From CAYPCH01 sp964409165 (GTDB lineage: Bacteria; Bacillota; Clostridia; Acetivibrionales; Acetivibrionaceae), in the NCBI GenBank assembly GCA_964409165.1, contig CAYPCH010000091.1:1-15772 (forward strand): 15,772 nt of DNA, given 5' to 3'. How positions within the stretch are numbered: the stretch's first letter is position 1; each line of letters opens with the position of its first letter. Below, in pieces: positions 1-5,733 of the stretch. The position numbers were made by a program, and so were the translations under genes. The notes beneath the pieces were generated by a model. It was not told where the DNA came from. It did not search any database and saw only the letters and a list, made by a program, of their open reading frames with translations.

Positions 1-63
1 GCTAAAGTGAAAACATAGCCGAAGTTGTTTTTAGTATGACAAGGAATAACTAAAATAATAAAA

Positions 64-98
64 CAAAAAAGGTCGGGTTGCATAAACCCGGTCTTTCT
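64..98. terminator. Hairpin, possible terminator of a gene left of the window
   Basis: Bases 68-79 pair with 85-96 (12 bp including two G-T wobbles, loop 80-84). A-rich bases precede it and a short T run follows. It resembles an intrinsic terminator, weak because the T run is only three bases. No gene lies between the left edge and this hairpin, so it most likely ends a gene outside the window. Confidence 0.5.
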
Positions 99-116
99 AA
101 TGTTCAATTATTAGCG

Positions 117-139
117 CCATTTCCTGAAAGGAAATCTGG
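117..139. other. Small hairpin between two terminator-like hairpins
   Basis: TTTCCT (120-125) and AGGAAA (129-134) pair around a GAA loop. An outer CC/GG pair (117-118 with 138-139) closes across an internal loop. It sits directly before the strong terminator at 141-175. Three hairpins in about 110 bases could be tandem terminators or a leader RNA. I could not match it to a known riboswitch class. Confidence 0.35.
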
Positions 140-140
140 A

Positions 141-175
141 AAAAAGCTTCGGAACTTGATGTCCCGAAGTTTTTT
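141..175 (+). terminator. Intrinsic terminator
   Basis: Stem 143-152 pairs with 164-173 (core CTTCGG/CCGAAG, one G-T pair), the loop is 153-163, and the stem is flanked by A5 on the left and T6 on the right. This is a clear rho-independent terminator reading rightwards. The A-run opposite the T-run means it could also act leftwards. It insulates the GH43 gene at 505 from transcription entering from the left. Confidence 0.8.
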
Positions 176-269
176 AATTTTATAATTTTTATAAAATGGG
201 AGAAATATGGCAATAATAAAATATTATATTTGACGCTTTCTTGTTTTGACATAAGCAATGAAGTTAAAA

Positions 270-408
270 ACTCAACTTTCCCACAGTATTTATGGGCTCT
301 TTGCCACTAACATAGCATTGCTCACAAGTTAAGGTCAAAAAGTAAACTTTTTGACCTTAACTTGTGAGCAACCAGAGCCTCAAAATACTATAAGTGGGAA
401 AGTTGAGT
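270..408 (+). mobile_element. MITE-like palindromic element, copy A (139 bp)
   Basis: The ends are perfect 15-bp inverted repeats (ACTCAACTTTCCCAC and its complement). An imperfect second stem follows inside them. The centre is a perfect 24-bp-arm hairpin at about 322-371 with only AA between the arms, so the whole element can fold into one long hairpin. It is flanked by an exact 5-bp direct repeat TAAAA (265-269 and 409-413), as expected of a target-site duplication. It is non-coding and too short for a transposase, so any mobility would depend on an enzyme encoded elsewhere. A near-identical copy lies in opposite orientation at 8969-9102. The right end is 96 bases upstream of the GH43 start codon. 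A structured regulatory DNA or RNA element is the alternative. Confidence 0.75.
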
Positions 409-504
409 TAAAAAGCTTACAGCTAAAGTTATAATAATAATTTGACGATAAATATAAGTATAAATCAAGTTTTATCTCATTCAATATAGGAGAGGATTAT
501 TCAA

Positions 505-1590
505 ATGAAAATGACAAAAAAGGTAGCAGGGATAATTGTATTGTTAGTACTAGTAATTGTAAGCAGTTATTTTGCGTACAATTGGAAAGATAATGATACC
601 TCCTCTGAGAAAGAAACTCCTGAGATTCGCATTTTGCCTAAAGAACCTTTATTTAGAGAGATCTTTTTTGCAGACCCTTCTGCACACGTTTTTAACGACA
701 AACTATACATTTATCCTTCTCATGATATTGATACCGATATACCTTCAAGTAATGAGGGTGATCAATATGCAATGGAGGACTATCATGTACTTTCAATTGA
801 TGATTTTACTTCTGAATGTGTAGATAATGGTCAGGTGCTGCATCTGAAAGATATTCCTTGGGCTAAGAAACAGTTATGGGCTCCAGATGCCGCATATAAG
901 AACAATACATATTATTTGTATTTTCCGGCAAAAGATATGGAGGATGTATTCAGAATCGGAGTTGCAACAAGTACAAGCCCTATCGGCCCGTTTATACCAG
1001 AGGATAACTATATTCAAGGAAGTTTCAGCATGGATCCGGCGGTATTTGTAGACAGCGATAACAGGGCATATATGTATATTGGAGGACTATGGGGGGGACA
1101 ATTGGAAAAGTGGAGGGATGGTGTTTATGATATTAATGGAACAACTCCCTATGGCACAGAGGCTGCACTTGGACCAGTGGTAGCTGAACTTAGTGATGAT
1201 ATGCTATCCTTTAAAGAAACACCCCAAGAGGTTTCAATAGTTGATGAGGATGGGAATCCTTTGCAGGCAAATGATGAAAACAGGAGATTTTTTGAAGGCG
1301 TATGGGTTCACAAATATAATGATAATTATTATCTTTCGTATTCCACCGGAACCACACATTATATCGTTTATGCAGTAGGTAAAAATCCAAAAGGACCTTT
1401 TACTTTCAAAGGTACTATACTGAATCCTGTTGTAGGATGGACTACGCATCACTCAATTGTTCAATTCAAAGAAAAATGGTATTTATTCTATCATGATGCT
1501 TCGGTATCCGGTTTTGATAATAAAAGGTCAATAAAATATACGGAATTAACATACAACGATGACGGAACAATTAATATAATAGATCCATAG
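505..1590 (+). CDS. GH43 glycoside hydrolase (beta-xylosidase/alpha-L-arabinofuranosidase type), membrane-anchored or secreted
   Basis: A 361-residue family 43 glycosidase, a five-bladed beta-propeller fold acting on xylo- or arabino-oligosaccharides. Residues 7-24 form a hydrophobic segment after a Lys-rich start, with no lipobox or clear cleavage site, so it may be an uncleaved anchor. The GH43 triad is visible: general base D57 in ADPS, pKa-tuning D177 in MDPA and general acid E264 in FFEGVW. The propeller-centre histidine is at 315-316 (TTHHS). The style (FADPSAHVF, MEDYHV, SFSMDPAVF) recalls GH43 subfamily 1 xylosidases such as CoXyl43; this is from memory, not a search. There is no CBM or dockerin, so it would act alone rather than in a cellulosome. 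AGGAGAGG (488-495) is about nine bases before the ATG. The C-terminus (DGTINIIDP) looks complete although the contig ends 36 bases later. Exact substrate is uncertain. Confidence 0.88.
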   Translation: MKMTKKVAGIIVLLVLVIVSSYFAYNWKDNDTSSEKETPEIRILPKEPLFREIFFADPSAHVFNDKLYIYPSHDIDTDIPSSNEGDQYAMEDYHVLSIDDFTSECVDNGQVLHLKDIPWAKKQLWAPDAAYKNNTYYLYFPAKDMEDVFRIGVATSTSPIGPFIPEDNYIQGSFSMDPAVFVDSDNRAYMYIGGLWGGQLEKWRDGVYDINGTTPYGTEAALGPVVAELSDDMLSFKETPQEVSIVDEDGNPLQANDENRRFFEGVWVHKYNDNYYLSYSTGTTHYIVYAVGKNPKGPFTFKGTILNPVVGWTTHHSIVQFKEKWYLFYHDASVSGFDNKRSIKYTELTYNDDGTINIIDP

Positions 1591-1626
1591 CTAATGTGAT
1601 AGAACAATAGAATTAGTTGAACTTTT
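1590..1626 (+). repeat. 37-bp direct repeat, left edge of scaffold gap
   Basis: These 37 bases, ending at the last known base before the Ns, are identical to 1727-1763, the first bases after the Ns. They begin in the stop codon region of the GH43 gene. A weak CTAAT/ATTAG stem followed by TTTT is present. The placement at both contig ends indicates that one genomic sequence was assembled twice. Confidence 0.9.
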
Positions 1627-1726
1627 NNNNNNNNNNNNNNNNNNNNNNNNNNNNNNNNNNNNNNNNNNNNNNNNNNNNNNNNNNNNNNNNNNNNNNNNNN
1701 NNNNNNNNNNNNNNNNNNNNNNNNNN
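1627..1726. other. Scaffold gap of exactly 100 N
   Basis: One hundred consecutive N. A round 100 is the usual placeholder for a gap of unknown size. Because both edges carry the same 37 bases, the true gap may be zero and the contigs may simply overlap. Confidence 0.98.
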
Positions 1727-1763
1727 GCTAATGTGATAGAACAATAGAATTAGTTGAACTTTT
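1727..1763 (+). repeat. 37-bp direct repeat, right edge of scaffold gap
   Basis: Exact copy of 1590-1626, starting at the first base after the N run. If the two contigs are merged on this repeat, the GH43 stop codon lies only about 137 bases before the start codon at 1864. Confidence 0.9.
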
Positions 1764-1798
1764 ATATTGGAACAAATTAGCTTTATATTGTCCAAAGA

Positions 1799-1825
1799 AC
1801 AATTTGCTTACTCCTGCATACTATA
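1799..1825 (+). promoter_or_regulatory. Sigma-K-type sporulation promoter
   Basis: AC at 1799-1800, then exactly 16 bases, then CATACTATA at 1817-1825. This fits the established sigma-K consensus AC-N16/17-CATAnnnTA at every specified position. Transcription would begin near 1832, leaving about 32 bases of leader before the ATG at 1864. Sigma-K is the late mother-cell factor that drives tgl in Bacillus subtilis, which agrees with the downstream gene. Sigma-E has a similar -10 and cannot be excluded. Confidence 0.7.
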
Positions 1826-1863
1826 GCTAATAGCAATCGTTTTTGATTAGAGAAGGTGTATAT

Positions 1864-2868
1864 ATGGAGGTAGGCAGATCCAGCACCAATGTCCCAAGCT
1901 TCCTTGACAAAATAAGAATCAACGAAGGAAATGGAAGGCTTGTTGAGATGTTCAACCAGTTACTTGAAAGTGATAGCAATAAAGCTGTAAATCTTATAGG
2001 ACAGAAAGATTTATGTTTTACTTCTTTTTTCTTGTTAAAGCCCCAAATTCAGCAATATGGTATCACCAAATACCTTGATGTTTTGAAAAGAAATGCCCTT
2101 GCAATCATTAACTCTGTTGAGATGAAGGACTCTTCGGGTTTTATTTCTGCTACAAGGTATAATTACGATGGTATGCATTCTGCCTTAAAGTGGATTCTTG
2201 AAACGGGATCCGGTGAAGAAGGCTTGAGTAATGAATACGATGAAGTTATGGATTCGGCTGCACTACTTCTTATAAAGCAGTATAGAGACAAATCAGAACT
2301 TTCCGTTATTAAAAATATGATATTTAACCGTTATAGAAAAGGTTTATTTACTCATGACATTATATGGGCTTTTTATGAGTCAAGAGAACCTGCCTGCATA
2401 TTAATGGTCGCTCAGGGTCTTAAGTCGGATCATTCTAAAGATATAGAGCTTTCGCAAAAGCTACTGGGCTTTATTCCCGGAAAAAGCGTAAACAATAATG
2501 TAGATAATGAAATACAGTACTTACATATAGTCAGCTGGTTTAAGGAAAACTATCCGTTTTTGTATTATACTGAAGAGTGTTTTCAGCAAAAAAGCAACCC
2601 TTCGCCGTTTGAAGTATTTCTGCCGGCAAAATATATTTGCAGAAAGGTATCAGTAGAAACCGGAAAACTTATAGGTCGCGTATCTATATATGAGTATGAA
2701 CTGCTTAATAAATATGACAGGGTTGAACCGGAATACAAGGTGCTTCTTTCGAATTACTCATTTGTTTTGTATCGCAGGGACAGAAGATTGTGGAGTATGT
2801 GGTTACGAAGTCCCGTATCAGACCAGATAAGAATTGCGAGCTCAAGGTTAGGAGGGATTTCATGCTGA
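1864..2868 (+). CDS. Unrecognised protein translationally coupled to tgl; probable sporulation protein
   Basis: A 334-residue protein whose family I do not recognise. It has no signal peptide or membrane segment. Residues about 60-210 look mostly helical, possibly HEAT-like. Residues 245-320 appear beta-rich and end in an Arg/Trp-rich stretch (YRRDRRLWSMW). It contains Gln/Lys clusters such as QIQQ and CFQQK. I chose the ATG at 1864 because GAGAAGGTG (1850-1858) is five bases upstream; an in-frame TTG at 1843 would add seven residues but lies before this RBS. The stop overlaps the tgl start by seven bases, so the two are almost certainly translated together. A sigma-K-type promoter precedes it. 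Inference: a late mother-cell protein that works with, or is a substrate of, the transglutaminase. Confidence 0.82.
   Translation: MEVGRSSTNVPSFLDKIRINEGNGRLVEMFNQLLESDSNKAVNLIGQKDLCFTSFFLLKPQIQQYGITKYLDVLKRNALAIINSVEMKDSSGFISATRYNYDGMHSALKWILETGSGEEGLSNEYDEVMDSAALLLIKQYRDKSELSVIKNMIFNRYRKGLFTHDIIWAFYESREPACILMVAQGLKSDHSKDIELSQKLLGFIPGKSVNNNVDNEIQYLHIVSWFKENYPFLYYTEECFQQKSNPSPFEVFLPAKYICRKVSVETGKLIGRVSIYEYELLNKYDRVEPEYKVLLSNYSFVLYRRDRRLWSMWLRSPVSDQIRIASSRLGGISC
2850..2856 (+). promoter_or_regulatory. Ribosome binding site that fixes the tgl start
   Basis: AGGAGGG lies five bases before the ATG at 2862, inside the 3' end of the upstream gene. It decides for 2862 over the in-frame ATG at 2790, which would add 24 residues with no counterpart in the Bacillus enzyme. 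Confidence 0.8.
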
Positions 2869-3617
2869 AAATATCAGGTGAACCGGTTGACATAGATGCT
2901 ATCGTGAGTCAGATGGGAGCCGACAATATCAGGACAAAAATATTGAAAATTATGCATTCCAGCAGTTTTTCCTATAATTTTGATTCACACAAAGAGCTTG
3001 TTTTTTTACTGGATTTGAGGAGGAATATCATTAATGCCGGGCTGATGCTATTTGATAAAAGGCTTAAATTCAGGGTGTTCCGGCAATCAATATGTAATGA
3101 GAAGTACTGGTCAAGAACCAACGAGGGCGGCTTTTTGTTAAAGGACGGTGTAGAGCCTCTAGAGGCTGTTAATGATATTTATACAAATACATTCATGTAT
3201 GGTACTGAATGTGCTACCGCAATAGTCATAGTATATTACAAGGCACTGGCTGATACATTTCCAAAAGATCTTTTTAATAAGACTTTTACAGATATTTATC
3301 TTATGGATTGGCAGAATGTTAATAAGGATCTTGGTGTTAGTTATCAGAGAAACCCCCACGATTATTTTCCCGGAGACTGTAGATATTTTAAAAACCCGGA
3401 CGTGGATCCGCTTACGCCTGAGTGGCAGGGAGAAAATGCAATTGACCTTGGGAACGGCTACTTTTATGGACATGGAGTAGGTGTACTGACAGCAGATGAT
3501 ATAATCCAAGCGTTAAACAGGCACAGAAAAGCGGGTTCCGAGAACTCCGCCTATCTTATGGATGCCTGTACTATTCCTGATTTCAAATACCTTTATGGTC
3601 AGTATGAGAATTATTAG
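2862..3617 (+). CDS. tgl: Protein-glutamine gamma-glutamyltransferase (spore coat transglutaminase Tgl)
   Basis: Forms epsilon-(gamma-glutamyl)lysine cross-links between spore coat proteins in the mother cell. The 251 residues match the compact Bacillus subtilis Tgl (245 residues) along the whole length. Recognisable blocks are SGEPVD at the N-terminus, ECATAIVIVYY (116-126), GDCRYFKNP (171-179), WQGEN (188-192), YGHGVGVL (202-209) and SAYLMDA (229-235). Catalytic residues by correspondence are C117 (Bsu C116), E191 (Bsu E187) and H204 (Bsu H200). All are intact, so the enzyme should be active. The start overlaps the stop of the preceding unknown gene by seven bases, indicating coupled translation under the sigma-K-type promoter at 1799. 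A terminator follows at 3644. Identity is nearly certain; its particular substrates here are unknown. Confidence 0.95.
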   Translation: MLKISGEPVDIDAIVSQMGADNIRTKILKIMHSSSFSYNFDSHKELVFLLDLRRNIINAGLMLFDKRLKFRVFRQSICNEKYWSRTNEGGFLLKDGVEPLEAVNDIYTNTFMYGTECATAIVIVYYKALADTFPKDLFNKTFTDIYLMDWQNVNKDLGVSYQRNPHDYFPGDCRYFKNPDVDPLTPEWQGENAIDLGNGYFYGHGVGVLTADDIIQALNRHRKAGSENSAYLMDACTIPDFKYLYGQYENY

Positions 3618-3643
3618 GTCTCTTGGAATGAAATGAAAGAGGC

Positions 3644-3678
3644 AAAATTGAGTACCTTCGATGGGTACGAAATTTTTT
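3644..3678 (+). terminator. Intrinsic terminator of the hyp-tgl operon
   Basis: GTACC (3652-3656) pairs with GGTAC (3664-3668) around a 7-base loop. After a tandem GA/GA mismatch, AAAATT (3644-3649) pairs with AATTTT (3671-3676), and the T run follows. It lies 26 bases after the tgl stop. Confidence 0.65.
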
Positions 3679-3741
3679 CACATAGCATTGGACAGGTAAA
3701 TTTATGGATACTCCTATTACAACTATAGACATAAATTATGT

Positions 3742-3770
3742 TTGAAATTTCATATGTAAAATGTGATAAT
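3742..3770 (+). promoter_or_regulatory. Sigma-A promoter of the galactanase gene
   Basis: TTGAAA (3742-3747), a 17-base spacer, then GATAAT (3765-3770) preceded by an extended -10 TGn at 3762-3764. Start of transcription near 3777 gives a leader of about 55 bases before the TTG start at 3832. It shows that this gene has its own vegetative promoter, separate from the sporulation operon upstream. Confidence 0.7.
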
Positions 3771-3816
3771 ATTAGTATAGACAACTTAGGTATTATATTG
3801 CATATATTTATGTTTT

Positions 3817-3824
3817 GGGGAGGG
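3817..3824 (+). promoter_or_regulatory. Ribosome binding site for a TTG start
   Basis: GGGGAGGG lies seven bases before the TTG at 3832. There is no ATG near the beginning of the signal peptide, so this strong RBS supports TTG as the real start codon. Confidence 0.75.
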
Positions 3825-3831
3825 ATAGTTT

Positions 3832-5583
3832 TTGAGTAAATTACTTGTCAAATTGATTTTTGTTTTTATTATTGTTTTCCTTTGTACAGGGGTTTTGGGC
3901 AGTGCTTTTATTTTTGCGGCACCTAGTGTTATAACCAATGGAACCCAGTTTAAAGACACATCGGGCAATGTTATTCATGCACACGGGGGCGGGCTACTCT
4001 ATTATGGAGGGTATTACTACTGGTACGGAGAATACCGCGACACTTCAAACCACTTTTTAGGGGTGAGATGTTACAGATCTACAGATCTGGTGAACTGGGA
4101 AAATAGAGGTGAAGTGCTGGCTCCAAGTTCTGCTCCTGAATTAAACAAATGTAATGTTGAAAGACCGAAGGTTATGTATAACGCATCGACAAAGGAATTT
4201 GTTATGTGGATGCACTGGGAAAACGGTGTTCACTATGGTGAAGCAAGGGCGGCTGTGGCATATTGCAGCACACCGGATGGTAAATATACATACAAGGGAA
4301 GCTTTCGACCGATGGTAAATACAGGAGTTATAGATCATGACCGTCCAGGTTATATGTCCAGAGACTGCAATGTGTTTGTCGACACAGACGGGAAGGGTTA
4401 TTTTATTTCTTCTTCAAATGAAAACATGGATTTGCATTTATATGAACTGACACCGGACTATAAAAGTATTGCTTCACTTAAAACCAAGCTTTTTGTGGGA
4501 AATCAAAGAGAAGCCCCCTGCCTTATCAAAAGAAACGATTATTACTACTTGATTACTTCAGGCTGTACCGGGTGGAATCCAAATCAGACTAAATACGCAT
4601 ACTCCAAAAACCTGAGTAGCGGATGGTCTTCACTTTACAATATTGGGGATTCTACTTCTTACAGATCGCAGCCTGCGTTTATATTAGCGGTTCAGGGTGC
4701 TTCCGGCACTTCATATTTGTATACGGGAGACAGATGGGCCGGTGCATGGAGCGGAAAGGTAAATGATTCCCAATATGTATGGCTTCCTTTGGAGTTTATA
4801 AACGATACAAAGCTTGAGTTACCGTACTACGATTCTATAAGGATAGATGCAGCGGCGGGTACCATTTCTGAAAATGTTACAGATTCAACCCGGTATAAGC
4901 TGGTAAACAGACATAGCGGGAAAGTGCTTGATGTCAGAGATTCTACCACAGCAAATGCGGGTGAAATAGTTCAGTGGATTGATAACGGCAGTCTTAGTCA
5001 ACAGTGGTACACCGTTGATGTGGGAAGCGGTTACAAGAGGCTGGTTAACGTCAACAGTAAGAAAGTTCTTGATGTTAAGGACGGCTCTACAGAAGATGGA
5101 GGCGCTCTTATACAATATACCAGCAACGGCGGAAACAATCAGCACTGGCAGTTTAAAGACGCTGGAGGAGGATTCTATAAGATTGTAAGCCGTAGCAGCG
5201 GAAAACTTGTTGATGTGCAAAAATGGTCAACAGATAACGGTGCAATAGTACAGCAGTGGTCTGATGTGGGAGGAGAAAATCAGCATTGGAAGCTTGTTGA
5301 AGTAAGTGGCACGCCGATATATACACCTACACCAGTACCTACACAAACTCCTGTAAGGACAACAACTCCGACTGTGCTATATGGGGATGTTACCGGCGAT
5401 GGAAGTATTGATTCCACCGACTATGCGATGCTAAAAAGGTATTTGCTTGGTACTATATCAAGTATGCCTGCTCAAAATTGGCAGATTGCAGGAGATTTAA
5501 ATGTGGACGGAACTATAAATTCTACAGATTACGCATTGTTAAAGAGGTATTTGTTAGGCAGGATTACAACCCTTCCTTCTTAA
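3832..5583 (+). CDS. Cellulosomal exo-beta-1,3-galactanase: GH43_24-like, CBM13 beta-trefoil, type I dockerin
   Basis: A 583-residue secreted enzyme predicted to release galactose from the beta-1,3-galactan backbone of arabinogalactans. Order: signal peptide about 1-29 (cleavage near IFAA-PS), GH43 propeller about 32-340, CBM13/ricin-B beta-trefoil about 352-490 with three SGK(V/L)(L/V)DV and QxW repeats, Thr-Pro linker 494-514, dockerin 518-583. HGGGLLYYGGYYYWYGE near the start is typical of GH43_24. Like that subfamily, it has E110 (CNVERP), E228 (REAPC, likely acid) and Q280 (RSQPAF) where other GH43s use an aspartate base. The same architecture is known from C. thermocellum Ct1,3Gal43A. 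The two dockerin repeats (518-540, 554-576) carry Ser-Thr at recognition positions 10-11 and keep the calcium-binding Asp/Asn, so it should dock to scaffoldin cohesins. TTG start with a strong RBS and its own sigma-A promoter. Confidence 0.9.
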   Translation: MSKLLVKLIFVFIIVFLCTGVLGSAFIFAAPSVITNGTQFKDTSGNVIHAHGGGLLYYGGYYYWYGEYRDTSNHFLGVRCYRSTDLVNWENRGEVLAPSSAPELNKCNVERPKVMYNASTKEFVMWMHWENGVHYGEARAAVAYCSTPDGKYTYKGSFRPMVNTGVIDHDRPGYMSRDCNVFVDTDGKGYFISSSNENMDLHLYELTPDYKSIASLKTKLFVGNQREAPCLIKRNDYYYLITSGCTGWNPNQTKYAYSKNLSSGWSSLYNIGDSTSYRSQPAFILAVQGASGTSYLYTGDRWAGAWSGKVNDSQYVWLPLEFINDTKLELPYYDSIRIDAAAGTISENVTDSTRYKLVNRHSGKVLDVRDSTTANAGEIVQWIDNGSLSQQWYTVDVGSGYKRLVNVNSKKVLDVKDGSTEDGGALIQYTSNGGNNQHWQFKDAGGGFYKIVSRSSGKLVDVQKWSTDNGAIVQQWSDVGGENQHWKLVEVSGTPIYTPTPVPTQTPVRTTTPTVLYGDVTGDGSIDSTDYAMLKRYLLGTISSMPAQNWQIAGDLNVDGTINSTDYALLKRYLLGRITTLPS

Positions 5584-5654
5584 CCTGTCTAAAAGTTAAG
5601 TTATTCTGTCAGTTTTTCATATTGTATGGATTGAAAAGATATTTATTAATTATT

Positions 5655-5678
5655 AGAGGCTTTAAAAGCCTCTTTTTT
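5655..5678 (+). terminator. Intrinsic terminator after the galactanase gene
   Basis: AGAGGCTT (5655-5662) and AAGCCTCT (5666-5673) form a perfect 8-bp stem with a TAA loop, followed by a T run. It lies between two convergent genes. On the minus strand the stem is followed only by an A/T mix, so it is a weaker stop for the convergent CBM gene. Confidence 0.85.
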
Positions 5679-5733
5679 CTTCAAAAACAAACCAAAGTAT
5701 GGAGCTGTTTTTTTGATTTCCTAGAATAAGAAC

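Noticed and set aside
442..464. TTGACG and TATAAA before the first GH43 gene as a sigma-A promoter
   Set aside because: The spacer is only 11 bases; no alternative with correct spacing was convincing.
1..504. Riboswitch or T-box leader before the first GH43 gene
   Set aside because: No known riboswitch core was recognised, and 330 bases including a repeat element separate the hairpins from the gene.
572..823. Reading frame overlapping the GH43 gene in another frame
   Set aside because: It lies wholly inside a well-supported GH43 coding region, has no RBS and encodes no recognisable domain.
1613..1795. Minus-strand frame running through the N gap
   Set aside because: Most of its length is unknown bases, so the open frame is an artefact.
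3159..3509. 116-residue minus-strand frame inside tgl
   Set aside because: Antisense shadow of a conserved gene with intact catalytic residues; no RBS.
5478..5729. 83-residue frame across the end of the galactanase gene and its terminator
   Set aside because: It overlaps the dockerin in another frame and runs through the intrinsic terminator.
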